Below, piece by piece: positions 45,672 to 55,335 of a stretch of DNA of 64,000 nucleotides. The notes beneath the pieces were generated by a model. That model had not been told where the DNA came from and searched no databases. It saw nothing but the letters and a program-made list of their open reading frames with translations. The DNA comes from Lachnospiraceae bacterium (GTDB taxonomy: Bacteria > Bacillota > Clostridia > Lachnospirales > Lachnospiraceae). Position numbers and translations under genes: made by a program. Position 1 is the first letter of the stretch, and each line of letters starts with the position of its first letter. The stretch spans positions 156,202 through 220,201 of the forward strand of contig JAFQOE010000058.1 of the NCBI GenBank assembly GCA_017395635.1, in the 5' to 3' direction.

Positions 45672-47456
45672 ATGGCAGGACAAAACTGGGTTATAAGAGC
45701 AAAGAAAGCAGATTTTGATGCTCTTTCACAACAATATAATATCGATCCGGTAGTGGCAAGAGTAATGGTGAACCGTGATTTGGAGGAATCTCAGTTTGAG
45801 ATGTTTTTGAATCCGGATTTGGAACGTATGCATGATCCTTTTTTGATGGAGGACATGAATCGAGCTGTTCGTATCATTTGTCATGATGTGGAAGAGGGAA
45901 ATTCGATTCGCATTGTGTCAGATTATGACGTGGATGGAGTTATGTCCAATTACATTCTTTACAAGGGATTAAGAAGAATTGGAGCAGATGTAGATTATGT
46001 GATTCCTCACAGAGTGAAAGAGGGATACGGGATTAGTGAGGATATTATCGAGAAAGCGGTAGAAGATGGGGTTCATACGATTGTTACTTGCGATAATGGT
46101 ATTGCAGCAAATGCAGCACTTGCTAAGGCAAAAGAGTTAGGATTAACCGTATTAGTGACGGATCATCATCAGGTGCCATTTATTATGGAGGGGGACAAGA
46201 AAAGATATATTCTCCCGCCGGCAGATGCGATTTTGAATCCCCAAAAGGAAAGTTGTAATTATCCTTTTGATGATTTGTGTGGTGCAGGAGTTGCATACAA
46301 ATTAATCGAAGCAGTTTATCAAAAGCGTGATATTCCAAAAGAGGAATTGTATTCTTTTTTGGAGTTTGTGGCAATTGCGACAATATGCGATGTGGTAACA
46401 TTACAGGATGAGAATCGAATATTTGTAGTGCGTGGATTAGAAAGATTAAAACCTTCGAGTAACGTTGGTATGAGAGCACTTATTAATGCGGTTGGTTTAA
46501 CAGACCAAGTGATAGATGCATATCATATTGGATTTAAAATAGGTCCGTGTATCAATGCTTCCGGACGTTTGGAGAGTGCAGTGGAATCGTTGAAACTCTT
46601 GTTGGAAGAGGATGTAGAAATTGCTTTTTCAAGAGCAGAAGAGATTGTTTGCATGAATGAAGAAAGAAAACAACTTACATTTCAAGGGGTAGAGAGTGCA
46701 GAAGAAATTTTGCAAGATTTATCTGGAATGAAGATTTATGTAATATATATGCCGGAGTGTCATGAAAGTTTGGCAGGAATTATTGCAGGTAGAATTCGCG
46801 AAAAATATAATCATCCGGTTTTCGTGTTGGTAGACAGCGAGGAAGAAGGGGTGGTTAAAGGTTCTGGTCGCTCTATTGAGGAATATCATATGTTTGAAGC
46901 ATTACAGGCGTGTGAAGATATCCTGATAAAGTTTGGTGGTCATGCTATGGCAGCGGGATTTTCTTTAAAGAAAGAAGATGTCGAAGTGTTTGCGAGTCGT
47001 CTTAATGAGAATTGTACTTTGGAAGAGAGTTCATTTATTCCCAAAGTGCGCATTGATGTGGCAATGCCAATTTCTTATGTGACAGAAGAACTGATTCAAC
47101 AACTTGATAAGCTTGCACCATTTGGAAAAGGAAATGAGAAACCACTGTTTGCCCAAAAGGATTTGAATGTGTTATCTGCAAAGATTATGGGTAAAGACAG
47201 AACAGTGGTTAAGGTCATGTTGGAAAGTAACGATGGTTTTATGTGTGAAGGAATCTATTTTGACGCACAGGAGTTTTCGGAAAATATAATTGCATGGTTT
47301 GGTCAGGAAGAGTACGACAAGTTATTACATGGATGGCTGAATAACGTAGTGTTAAATGTGGCATATTATCCTGCTGTTAATGAATATAACGGCAATCGAA
47401 CTATACAATTACAAATAAAGCGTTATGCTATGGCTACAGTAAGAGAAGTGTTGTAG
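45672..47456 (+). CDS. recJ: Single-stranded-DNA-specific exonuclease RecJ
   Basis: 594 residues. DHH-family motifs: IVSDYDVDGVMSNYIL, TCDNGIAANAAL, VTDHHQVPF (the DHH motif), LCGAGVAYKLIEAV and FVAIATICDVV, then the DHHA1 domain with GSGRSIEEYHMFEALQ and KFGGHAMAAGFSL. It degrades single-stranded DNA 5' to 3' in recombination and mismatch repair. It lies at the usual clostridial position after secDF. It is slightly longer than core RecJ and includes the C-terminal OB domain. Confidence 0.95.
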   Translation: MAGQNWVIRAKKADFDALSQQYNIDPVVARVMVNRDLEESQFEMFLNPDLERMHDPFLMEDMNRAVRIICHDVEEGNSIRIVSDYDVDGVMSNYILYKGLRRIGADVDYVIPHRVKEGYGISEDIIEKAVEDGVHTIVTCDNGIAANAALAKAKELGLTVLVTDHHQVPFIMEGDKKRYILPPADAILNPQKESCNYPFDDLCGAGVAYKLIEAVYQKRDIPKEELYSFLEFVAIATICDVVTLQDENRIFVVRGLERLKPSSNVGMRALINAVGLTDQVIDAYHIGFKIGPCINASGRLESAVESLKLLLEEDVEIAFSRAEEIVCMNEERKQLTFQGVESAEEILQDLSGMKIYVIYMPECHESLAGIIAGRIREKYNHPVFVLVDSEEEGVVKGSGRSIEEYHMFEALQACEDILIKFGGHAMAAGFSLKKEDVEVFASRLNENCTLEESSFIPKVRIDVAMPISYVTEELIQQLDKLAPFGKGNEKPLFAQKDLNVLSAKIMGKDRTVVKVMLESNDGFMCEGIYFDAQEFSENIIAWFGQEEYDKLLHGWLNNVVLNVAYYPAVNEYNGNRTIQLQIKRYAMATVREVL

Positions 47457-47476
47457 ATAGAATATAATTGCGAATT

Positions 47477-47512
47477 GTAACCAGGTAGGTACAGAATAGG
47501 TAGAATAGAATT
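47477..47512 (+). repeat. Degenerate post-stop hairpin repeat
   Basis: GTAACCAGGTAGGTACAGAA keeps the first arm and the GGTAC centre of the family, but the second arm is lost (the nearest TTAC lies about 30 bases on). It starts 20 bases after the recJ stop codon. Confidence 0.3.
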
Positions 47513-47648
47513 ACCCATATAACACAAAATTGGATATATTTCTCAGACAAATTTTACAAAATTGAATTTTGTCAGCAGAATTATCGTTACATCGATAAAA
47601 TTATGAGATATACTATAACATAGTTTCATTAATAGGAATTAAGCATTA

Positions 47649-49970
47649 ATGTTGGATGGAGATATGCAACGATACGATAACGACAGAAAAGAAGGTGAGT
47701 ATGTGGCAGGAATTATGAATAAGGAAAAAGAACTTAGTACCCCAAAGGATTTTACTCCACCAGAGGAATTATACGACCTTTTGATTCAACGCGTGCAAGA
47801 GTATCATCCGAATACGGATATCAGTATGATTGAAAAAGCATATGCAATTGCGGATAAAGCTCATAAGGGACAGTTTCGCAAATCCGGAGAGCCATATATT
47901 ATGCACCCTCTTTGTGTTGCTATTATTTTGGCAGAGCTTGAATTGGATAAAGAGACAATTGTTGCCGGAATATTACATGATGTAATAGAAGATACCATTA
48001 TGACAGATGAGGAAATTGAAAAAGAGTTCTCGTCTGAGATTTTATTGTTGGTAGATGGTGTTACCAAGTTAACGCAGTTGAATTTTTCGCAGGATAAGTT
48101 AGAACTACAGGCAGAAAATCTTCGCAAGATGTTTCTTGCCATGGCTAAGGACATCCGAGTGATTTTGATTAAGCTGGCTGACCGTTTGCACAATTTGCGT
48201 ACCTTACAGTATCAGTCACCGGCAAAACAGATTGAGAAATCAAGAGAGACGATGGATATATACTCACCAATTGCACATCGTCTTGGTATTAGTAAGATTA
48301 AGATAGAGTTGGATGATATATCTTTGCAGTATCTTGAACCGGAAAAATTTCGGGAACTGAAGTCAGAGATTGATAGTCGTCTCGAAGAAAGAGAAACATT
48401 TATTGCAGATATTGTGCATGATGTAAAAGAGTGTATTGATGACGCAGGTATTGAAGCGGAGATTAATGGTCGTGTAAAGCATCTTTTCAGTATTTATAAG
48501 AAAATGGTGAATCAGAATAAGACATTAGACCAGATATATGATGTCTTTGCAGTTCGTATTATTGTGGACAGTGTAAGAGATTGTTATGCGGCACTTGGTA
48601 TTATTCATGAGAAGTATAAACCGATTCCGGGTCGTTTTAAGGACTATATTGCAATGCCGAAATCTAATATGTATCAGTCGTTGCATACTACCTTGATTGG
48701 TAAAAATGGACAACCTTTTGAGATACAGATTCGTACGTATGACATGCACAAGACCGCTGAATACGGTATTGCTGCGCATTGGAAGTACAAGGAGAATCTT
48801 AGCGGAACAGCAAGAGATAAAGAGGAAGAGAAGCTTAGCTGGTTGAAGCAGATTCTTGAGTGGCAAAGAGATACAGAGGACAATAAGGAATTCATGAGTG
48901 CGGTTAAGACCGACTTGGATTTATTTACGGAACAGGTTTATTGTTTTACACCGAATGGAGATGTGAAGAATCTTCCGGCAGGTTCTACACCGATTGATTT
49001 TGCTTATAGCATTCATTCTGCTGTTGGTAATAAGATGGTTGGTGCAAGGGTAAATGGAAGACAGGTTCCGGTTACTTATACATTGAAGAATGGTGACCGA
49101 ATCGAGATTGTCACTTCGCAAAATTCCAATGGACCAAGTCGTGACTGGCTATCAATTGTTAAGTCTGCACAGGCCCGTAACAAGATTAACCAGTGGTTTA
49201 AGCAGGAATTCAAAGAAGATAATATTAACAGAGGAAAAGAACTATTACTGCAGTATTGTAAGACGAAGGGATATAATTATTCGGATTATTCCAAGTCGGA
49301 TCTTTTGAAATCAGTAATGGAAAAGTATAATTTCAAGGATTGGGATTCCGTGTTGGCAGCAATCGGCCATGGTGCGTTGAAAGAGGGCCAGGTTGTGAAT
49401 AAGCTGATTGAACTGCAGAAAAAGGAAGAGAAATCTAAGCTTACAGAAGAAGAGTTACTAGAGCAGTTGAATCAAAGTTCAGAATTACATCGCGGTAATG
49501 TCAGCAGGGGTGGTATTGCAGTTAAGGGAGTGGATGATGTAGCAGTTCATTTCTCAAGATGTTGTTCCCCTGTACCGGGAGATGAAATTGTTGGATTTGT
49601 AACAAGAGGTAGAGGTATTTCGATTCATCGTACGGATTGTACGAATGTTGTTGGGATGAATGCCAGTGACAGAAATCGTTTGATTGAAGCAAACTGGCAG
49701 GCAGGTGCTGCGGATAATCCGTTGGCGACCTATTCCACAGAGCTTCGCATTTTCTGTGCGAATCGTACCGGTATGTTGTTCGATGTATCTAAAGTATTGA
49801 CGGAAGAGAATATCAATGTGACAGCTATTAACAGTAAGTCCGGTACCAGAAATGAAAAAGCAACATTTACGGTTGTGTTTGATATTAAGACGGTGGATCA
49901 GTTGAATCGAGTAATTAATAAATTACGCCAAATACCGGGAGTGATTGATGTAGAGAGAAGTATAGGATGA
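47649..49970 (+). CDS. relA: GTP pyrophosphokinase/(p)ppGpp hydrolase, RelA/SpoT family
   Basis: Up to 773 residues. Hydrolase HD domain with HDVIEDT and RLHNLRTLQYQ, synthetase domain with YKPIPGRFKDYIAMPKSN and YQSLHTTLIG, TGS domain with FTPNGDVKNLPAGSTPIDFA, a zinc-finger-like region with CCSPVPGDEI, and a C-terminal ACT domain. It makes and degrades the stringent-response alarmone. The start is uncertain: ATG 47649 has a weak ribosome site, whereas GTG 47703 has AAGGTGAG at five bases. The adenine phosphoribosyltransferase gene (apt) often found between recJ and relA is absent here. Confidence 0.95.
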   Translation: MLDGDMQRYDNDRKEGEYVAGIMNKEKELSTPKDFTPPEELYDLLIQRVQEYHPNTDISMIEKAYAIADKAHKGQFRKSGEPYIMHPLCVAIILAELELDKETIVAGILHDVIEDTIMTDEEIEKEFSSEILLLVDGVTKLTQLNFSQDKLELQAENLRKMFLAMAKDIRVILIKLADRLHNLRTLQYQSPAKQIEKSRETMDIYSPIAHRLGISKIKIELDDISLQYLEPEKFRELKSEIDSRLEERETFIADIVHDVKECIDDAGIEAEINGRVKHLFSIYKKMVNQNKTLDQIYDVFAVRIIVDSVRDCYAALGIIHEKYKPIPGRFKDYIAMPKSNMYQSLHTTLIGKNGQPFEIQIRTYDMHKTAEYGIAAHWKYKENLSGTARDKEEEKLSWLKQILEWQRDTEDNKEFMSAVKTDLDLFTEQVYCFTPNGDVKNLPAGSTPIDFAYSIHSAVGNKMVGARVNGRQVPVTYTLKNGDRIEIVTSQNSNGPSRDWLSIVKSAQARNKINQWFKQEFKEDNINRGKELLLQYCKTKGYNYSDYSKSDLLKSVMEKYNFKDWDSVLAAIGHGALKEGQVVNKLIELQKKEEKSKLTEEELLEQLNQSSELHRGNVSRGGIAVKGVDDVAVHFSRCCSPVPGDEIVGFVTRGRGISIHRTDCTNVVGMNASDRNRLIEANWQAGAADNPLATYSTELRIFCANRTGMLFDVSKVLTEENINVTAINSKSGTRNEKATFTVVFDIKTVDQLNRVINKLRQIPGVIDVERSIG

Positions 49971-49995
49971 ATCCGTATAGAAAGTGGAGAGTAGA

Positions 49996-50628
49996 ATGGC
50001 AGATTTAGAGATTTTTCAGAAGACGTTGGGTGATTTGGGAACCAACTGTTATATTATGGTGAATCATGATACGAAGGAGTGTATCGTATTTGATCCGGCG
50101 GATGAAGCGCATGTATTGAAAGAGATTTTTGATCATCCGGATTTTAATTTGAAGGGAATCTTTTTGACACATGGTCATTTTGATCACATTGGTGCAGCAA
50201 AAGCATTAAAAGATACTTACAATGTGCCAATCTATGCTTCAAAGGAAGAAAATGATCAGATTCTTACAAAGCTAGGTGGCAATTTATCCGCTATGTTTGG
50301 TAATCCGATGACATTGGAAGCAGATGAATTATTGCATGATGGTCAGAAGATTGAGATTATTGGAACTACTTTGGACTGTATGTTGACGCCAGGGCATACG
50401 GTAGGTGGAATGTGTTTCTACTGTGAGGAATTGAAATCGGTAATAGCAGGAGATACACTGTTTTGTGAAAGTGTGGGAAGAACCGATTTTCCAACGGGAA
50501 GTGGAAGTGTACTTGTGAATTCTATTCGTGAGAAGTTATTTGCATTGCCGGATGATACCAAGGTTTTCCCAGGACATATGAGTACTACGACCATAGGTTG
50601 GGAGAAAGAGAATAATCCATTTATTTAA
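49996..50628 (+). CDS. MBL-fold metallohydrolase, glyoxalase II-like (YcbL type)
   Basis: About 210 residues with the metal site THGHFDHIGA, the second-shell PGHTVGGMCFY, GDTLFCESVGRTDF and PGHMSTTTIG. Length and motifs match the short glyoxalase II-like hydrolases conserved in the relA-hemZ cluster of clostridia. The physiological substrate is not known. GGAG precedes the ATG at 49996. Confidence 0.92.
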   Translation: MADLEIFQKTLGDLGTNCYIMVNHDTKECIVFDPADEAHVLKEIFDHPDFNLKGIFLTHGHFDHIGAAKALKDTYNVPIYASKEENDQILTKLGGNLSAMFGNPMTLEADELLHDGQKIEIIGTTLDCMLTPGHTVGGMCFYCEELKSVIAGDTLFCESVGRTDFPTGSGSVLVNSIREKLFALPDDTKVFPGHMSTTTIGWEKENNPFI

Positions 50629-50636
50629 GAAGGAAT

Positions 50637-50662
50637 GTAACTGTTCTGTGATGAATGGTTAC
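50637..50662 (+). repeat. Post-stop hairpin repeat (GTAAC...GTTAC family)
   Basis: GTAAC, 16 bases, GTTACG, nine bases after the metallohydrolase stop codon and 12 bases before the hemZ ATG, with the hemZ ribosome site just after it. Confidence 0.5.
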
Positions 50663-50674
50663 GAAGGAATCAAT

Positions 50675-52150
50675 ATGATATATTTACAGCAGAATGTAGA
50701 AATATACAACAATGATATACGTGCAATGTTACAGGCTTTCTTTGATAACGAGAAGGTTGTGTTGACGAAAGAGGATACCAGAATTTCTTTGGTGGTGGAA
50801 TATACGTCTGATTCAGATGTAGAAACACAGGTGACAAGTGGTGGTTACGTCACATATACGTTAGAGGATGAAGATGGTTATCATGCAAGTAAAACCGTGG
50901 TTGTGGACTACATGAATAAAAAACTTGCAAGGAATCCGCTAAAGGCAGCGCTGTATGGTTTGCTATCGAATTATACAGGAAAGAATCTACCTTGGGGAAG
51001 TATGACAGGTGTAAGACCTACCAAGGTTGCTACAGAATGGTTAGAAAATGGGAAGAGTGAAGAGGAAATCAGGAATTTGTATACCAACACCTACTTGACG
51101 ATTCCTCAGAAAGCAGATATTTGTATAGAAGTAGCAAAGAAAGAACAGGAATTATTCGAAGATTTTAACTACGATGAGGAATACTGTATTTATATTGGAA
51201 TTCCGTTTTGTCCAAGCAGATGCTTGTATTGCTCGTTTACGTCCTATCCAATTGCACAATATGCCAATAAGGTAGAGGATTATTTGCAGGCACTTTATAA
51301 GGAAATGGAATTTGTGGCGAGAGCGGATGTTTACCAGGACAAACGTCTTGTTGCCATATATATTGGAGGAGGAACACCGAGTGCTCTTTCGGCAGATCAG
51401 TTAGAAGCGTTAGTTACAAAGCTTAAGAATACATTTGATATGCAGTATGTTCGGGAATTCTGTGTAGAGTGTGGAAGGCCGGATAGCATTACTATGGACA
51501 AGCTAAGAGTTCTCAAGGAGCTTGGTGTGGAACGAATCAGTATTAATCCACAGACTATGTCTGATGAGACCTTACATTTAATCGGTCGAGCTCACAGTGT
51601 GGAGCAGACAAAAGAAGCTTATGCAATGGCAAGAGAAGCAGGATTTGATAACATTAACATGGATATGATCGTAGGACTTCCGGGTGAGGATATTAAGGAT
51701 GTGCGCCATACTCTTTCGGAGATTCGGGAGATGAAACCGGATAGTATCACGGTACACTCTCTGGCGATTAAGCGCGCAGCTAGTCTCAATATTGAGATGG
51801 AGCGCTATCACAATCTGATTAAGGGAAGCACGAACGAGATGTTGTTGGCAGTGGATGAATGTGCAAGAGAGTTGGAATTATATCCATATTATCTTTATCG
51901 TCAGAAAAATATTCCGGGTAAGCTTGAGAATATTGGATATGCTGCGGAAGGCAAGGAATGCGTTTACAACATTTTGATTATGGAAGAGAAGCTCGATATT
52001 CTTGGTATGGGAGCCGGTTCTTCTTCGAAATTCGTATTCCGTAAGGAAAATCGTATTGAACGCGTAGAAAATGTGAAAAATGTAGATGAATATATCAATC
52101 GTATTGATGAAATGATAGAAAGAAAGCAGAGGATGTTTTCTACATTGTAG
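50675..52150 (+). CDS. hemZ: Oxygen-independent coproporphyrinogen dehydrogenase-like radical SAM protein HemZ
   Basis: About 491 residues. An N-terminal extension (about 170 residues), then the radical SAM CxxxCxxC (Cys179, Cys183, Cys186 in PFCPSRCLYCSF), YIGGGTPSAL, SINPQTMSDETLHLIGRAH and NMDMIVGLPGE. These match the HemN/HemZ family. HemZ proteins with the long N-terminal domain are usual in Firmicutes. Their role in heme synthesis is accepted in Bacillus but uncertain in anaerobes lacking the rest of the pathway. The ATG at 50675 follows AAGGAA; an upstream ATG at 50648 lies in the hairpin repeat. Confidence 0.94.
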   Translation: MIYLQQNVEIYNNDIRAMLQAFFDNEKVVLTKEDTRISLVVEYTSDSDVETQVTSGGYVTYTLEDEDGYHASKTVVVDYMNKKLARNPLKAALYGLLSNYTGKNLPWGSMTGVRPTKVATEWLENGKSEEEIRNLYTNTYLTIPQKADICIEVAKKEQELFEDFNYDEEYCIYIGIPFCPSRCLYCSFTSYPIAQYANKVEDYLQALYKEMEFVARADVYQDKRLVAIYIGGGTPSALSADQLEALVTKLKNTFDMQYVREFCVECGRPDSITMDKLRVLKELGVERISINPQTMSDETLHLIGRAHSVEQTKEAYAMAREAGFDNINMDMIVGLPGEDIKDVRHTLSEIREMKPDSITVHSLAIKRAASLNIEMERYHNLIKGSTNEMLLAVDECARELELYPYYLYRQKNIPGKLENIGYAAEGKECVYNILIMEEKLDILGMGAGSSSKFVFRKENRIERVENVKNVDEYINRIDEMIERKQRMFSTL

Positions 52151-52164
52151 AAAGGAGGATTTCT

Positions 52165-52788
52165 ATGATAGAAGCGGGTAGAGATGATTTGGATATCGAA
52201 GTAGATGAGATGTCTGCTTATTTGACAGAAGATTTGAAGACGGAAATTGCTCATGGAATAGAGGTTAGTCGATTGGCTGGAAAATTGGCCAGAGAGTTAA
52301 AATTGGATAATGAATTCTGTCATGATATAGAAGTAGCAGGAATGCTACATGACATTGGAAAGCTAAGGGCAAGCACATACTTGTATGGCGGAGAAGAAAA
52401 CACTTTAAACGTAGAGAAAATGCGATATGTACGTATGCATGCAAAGGCAGGTTATGAGGTTGTTAAAAGTGAGGGTTATCCGGATAGAGTATGTGAAATG
52501 ATATTACATCATCATGAGAATTATGATGGAACCGGTTATCCGGATAATTTGATAGGAGATAATATTCCGCTTGGTGCAAGAATCCTACGAGTATGTGACG
52601 TATTTGTGGCATTGACTTCAGACAGACCGTATCGTAAGGCGTTTGACAGTAAAACAGCGGTGGAATTATTGATAGAAGAAGTGCGACATTTTGACATGAA
52701 GATATTTCTTCCGTTCCAAAGTATCGTCCATGAGGAAATACAGGCGAGGGAATTAAGAGGAGATATACCGGAAAAATTAGTGTGGTGA
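52165..52788 (+). CDS. HD-GYP-like phosphohydrolase
   Basis: 207 residues, mostly one HD domain: HDIEVAGMLHDIGKL, RMHAKAGYEVV, MILHHHENYDGTGYPDNLIG with the GYP signature, and VCDVFVALTSDRPYRKAF. HD-GYP enzymes hydrolyse cyclic di-GMP or related signalling dinucleotides. There is no receiver or sensory domain attached. AAAGGAGG precedes the ATG. It is 14 bases after hemZ and lies before the palindromic element upstream of hisS. Confidence 0.88.
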   Translation: MIEAGRDDLDIEVDEMSAYLTEDLKTEIAHGIEVSRLAGKLARELKLDNEFCHDIEVAGMLHDIGKLRASTYLYGGEENTLNVEKMRYVRMHAKAGYEVVKSEGYPDRVCEMILHHHENYDGTGYPDNLIGDNIPLGARILRVCDVFVALTSDRPYRKAFDSKTAVELLIEEVRHFDMKIFLPFQSIVHEEIQARELRGDIPEKLVW

Positions 52789-52983
52789 TTGCCAAACTCA
52801 GATCCGCGTTATGAAGTTTGTACAAGTATAACAAACCATCGCAGGCACGCTCTCGCTGCTCCGAGTGCGTAGCGGTACTAAGCTCAACAAAGTTTCGCTA
52901 AGTACCGACGGACTCAGAATGCACCTGCGTATGGTGCTTGTTACACTTGTACAACTAGGCAGTGTTTCTGGGAGTTTTGCAAT
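52788..52983 (+). repeat. Large imperfect palindrome, family member B (upstream of hisS)
   Basis: 196 bases starting at the HD gene stop codon. ATTGCCAAACTC pairs with GAGTTTTGCAAT. TTGTACAAGTATAACAA pairs with TTGTTACACTTGTACAA, and CCATCGCAGG with CCTGCGTATGG. The centre carries CGGTACTAAG and CTAAGTACCGACGG, the family core. A TATAAT directly follows the right end (52988). No target duplication is visible. Confidence 0.75.
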
Positions 52984-53024
52984 TACTTATAATGTAATAG
53001 AAAAGGAAAGAGGAGAATAAAGAA

Positions 53025-54293
53025 ATGGCAATGAAGAAAAAGCCGGTAACCGGCATGAAGGATATATTACCGAGAGAGATGGAGATTCGTGATTATGTAA
53101 TTCACGAGATTAAGGAAACATACAAGACATTTGGTTTTTCGGGAATGGAGACACCTTGCGTAGAGCACATCGAAAACTTAAGCTCGAATCAGGGTGGAGA
53201 AAATGAAAAATTAATCTTTAAGATTTTGAAGCGTGGCGATAAGCTTACTTCTGCAGTGGATAAAGTAAATGCAGACAATGCGGATGTTTTGGTAGATGGT
53301 GGTCTTCGTTATGATCTGACCTTACCACTTTCCAGATACTATGCCAATAATGCCAACGATTTGCCAAGTCCATTCAAGGCTTTGCAGATGGGTAACGTAT
53401 GGCGTGCAGACAGACCACAGAGAGGTCGTTATCGTCAGTTTATGCAGTGTGATATTGATATATTGGGAGAACCGACAATCCTTGCTGAGATTGAGTTGAT
53501 TACAGCAACCACTACTTTGCTTGGAAAGATTGGATTTGAGAAATTTACGATTCGTCTTAATAACCGTAAGATGTTAAAGGCGATGGCAGCATACAGTGGT
53601 TTTGAAGAGAAGGATTATGACAGTGTATTCATCACATTGGATAAGATGGATAAGATTGGATTAGATGGTGTGGCAGAGGAGCTTGTGTCACAGGGATTCT
53701 CAAAGGAGAGTGTAGATAAGTGCTTAGACTTGTTTGATAAGGTAAGTGAGGACGTAGCAGGTGTGCGTTACTTAAAGGATACTTTAGGTGAGTTCCTTCC
53801 AGCAGGAGTTGCAGAAGATTTGGAGACCATTATGACAAGCGTGGATGCTACGAAGTCTGCAGACTTCAAGATTGCATTTGATCCAACCCTGGTACGTGGT
53901 ATGGGTTATTATACCGGTCCAATTTTTGAGATTTCTATGGATGAATTTGGTGGTTCTGTTGGTGGTGGTGGACGCTACGATGAGATGATTGGTAAGTTCA
54001 CCGGACAGAATACTCCGGCTTGTGGATTCTCTATCGGTTTTGAGCGTATTGTTATGCTATTGTTAGAGAAGGATTACCAGATTCCAAAGCAGGGTGAAAA
54101 GATTGCATATCTTGTGGAGAAGAATATGCCATCGGATAAGATGCTTAAGATTTTGCAGCAGGCAAATGAAAAGCGTGCAAATGGTGAGCAGATTAATATT
54201 GCAATCATGAAGAAGAACAAGAAGTTCCAGAAAGAACAGATGGAGAAAGAGGGCTATACTGTATTTGAGGAGTTCTTTGTGGATAGGATGTAA
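53025..54293 (+). CDS. hisS: Histidyl-tRNA synthetase
   Basis: 422 residues. Class II motifs: motif 1 near the N-terminus (GFSGMETPCVEHIENL), motif 2 MGNVWRADRPQRGRYRQFMQCDIDI, the histidine-specific LVRGMGYYTGPIFE, and motif 3 CGFSIGFERIVMLL. The C-terminal anticodon-binding domain is present and normal in length. AGAGGAG lies before the ATG. The gene is normally followed directly by aspS; here a three-gene module intervenes. Confidence 0.97.
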   Translation: MAMKKKPVTGMKDILPREMEIRDYVIHEIKETYKTFGFSGMETPCVEHIENLSSNQGGENEKLIFKILKRGDKLTSAVDKVNADNADVLVDGGLRYDLTLPLSRYYANNANDLPSPFKALQMGNVWRADRPQRGRYRQFMQCDIDILGEPTILAEIELITATTTLLGKIGFEKFTIRLNNRKMLKAMAAYSGFEEKDYDSVFITLDKMDKIGLDGVAEELVSQGFSKESVDKCLDLFDKVSEDVAGVRYLKDTLGEFLPAGVAEDLETIMTSVDATKSADFKIAFDPTLVRGMGYYTGPIFEISMDEFGGSVGGGGRYDEMIGKFTGQNTPACGFSIGFERIVMLLLEKDYQIPKQGEKIAYLVEKNMPSDKMLKILQQANEKRANGEQINIAIMKKNKKFQKEQMEKEGYTVFEEFFVDRM

Positions 54294-54308
54294 GAAGGAG
54301 TGAGTTGG

Positions 54309-54554
54309 ATGGAAGAGATTAGTAGGGGAGCAATTCGTAATTCAAATGAGTTGGAGTTTGCCATTTTCTGCGTGGAAAACGTGGCAATTGAGTTGGGTGT
54401 CCCTGCTGAGAAAGTCTATCGTGCATTAACTATTCAAAGTAATCTTTTGAGGCAGTATATTATACCAGAGTATGAAATGTTGCATACACAAGGGAAAGAA
54501 TATATTGTGGCAGATATTATAGAAACAATGAAAGAAGCGGGGGTTGAAATATGA
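54309..54554 (+). CDS. DUF3791-type small protein
   Basis: About 81 residues, helical: ELEFAIFCVENVAIELGV, then YIIPEYEMLHTQGKEYIVAD. This resembles the DUF3791 family, which is often encoded next to DUF3990. AAGGAG lies eight bases before the ATG at 54309, six bases after hisS. It overlaps the next gene by four bases (ATGA). It is a candidate antitoxin or partner of the DUF3990 protein. Confidence 0.75.
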   Translation: MEEISRGAIRNSNELEFAIFCVENVAIELGVPAEKVYRALTIQSNLLRQYIIPEYEMLHTQGKEYIVADIIETMKEAGVEI

Positions 54555-55024
54555 TATTGTATCATGGTTCATATGTGGTAGTTGATAAGCCGGATATTTC
54601 CTATTCCCGTTTGAACGTAGATTTTGGGCCTGGTTTTTATACAACGCCGATATATGGACAGGCTGTGAAGTGGTGTGGCAGATTTAAGCGACGTGGACAA
54701 GAAGGTATATTATCGAAATACTTTCTGGATGAGGCTGTTTTCGAAGAAAAGAACGTGTTACAATTTGATTCTTACTCGGAGACGTGGTTGGATTTTATCT
54801 TGTCGTGTAGGAGAGGAAATGATACCACAGATTATGATATAGTGATAGGTGGAGTTGCCAACGACAAAGTGTTTAACACGGTGGAATTATATTTTGATGG
54901 CTTGATTGATAAGAAAGAAGCATTGAAAAGATTGCAGTACGAAAAACCGAATATGCAGATTTGTATACGAGTGCAGGCAGTCTTGGATCAATATCTGACG
55001 TTTGAAGGGAGCGAAATGGTATGA
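54551..55024 (+). CDS. DUF3990 protein, ADP-ribosyltransferase-like
   Basis: 157 residues. YHGSYVVVDKPD, then DFGPGFYTTPIYGQAVKW, and a later IVIGGVANDKVFNTV. The YHGS and GFYTT-x4-QA elements are like those of the ADP-ribosyltransferase fold, to which I believe DUF3990 belongs. Catalysis has not been shown as far as I know. It overlaps its neighbours on both sides by four bases, so the three genes are translationally coupled. Toxin or effector activity is inferred from the layout and fold. Confidence 0.75.
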   Translation: MILYHGSYVVVDKPDISYSRLNVDFGPGFYTTPIYGQAVKWCGRFKRRGQEGILSKYFLDEAVFEEKNVLQFDSYSETWLDFILSCRRGNDTTDYDIVIGGVANDKVFNTVELYFDGLIDKKEALKRLQYEKPNMQICIRVQAVLDQYLTFEGSEMV

Positions 55025-55233
55025 ATGCAAATCCGATATTACTACAGAAAAAATATAGTCGTATTGTGGAGTTGTTTGCAACGAAGGAAGCGATTTCGTT
55101 CATTGATGCGTTAGACTTCTTTTATTCTTCTTCATTGTATCAGTTGATGCGAGATGGAGTTTCGGATATGCATTGTATGAGTGATGAATATCTGGCAGAG
55201 GATTTATGTATGGAATATCAGAAGAAAATGTAG
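55021..55233 (+). CDS. Small helical protein of the DUF3990 module
   Basis: 70 residues: LLQKKYSRIVELFATKE, then ALDFFYSSSLYQLMRDG and DMHCMSDEYLAEDL. It looks like a family of small proteins seen next to DUF3990 (related to or resembling DUF3791). ATGA overlap with the preceding gene. It is the second small partner in the module and a candidate antitoxin. Confidence 0.7.
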   Translation: MNANPILLQKKYSRIVELFATKEAISFIDALDFFYSSSLYQLMRDGVSDMHCMSDEYLAEDLCMEYQKKM

Positions 55234-55303
55234 ATATATAGTGTAATAGTAGTATTGAATAATGGAATGAGTTTCAAGGCAAAGGTATTATAAGACTTTT
55301 AAC

Positions 55304-55332
55304 TGTACAAATTCATATAAACCATATATAAT
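55304..55332 (+). promoter_or_regulatory. Probable aspS promoter
   Basis: TGTACA, 17 bases, TATAAT. The predicted transcription start falls within the first bases of the hairpin at 55336. Confidence 0.5.
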
Positions 55333-55335
55333 AAT

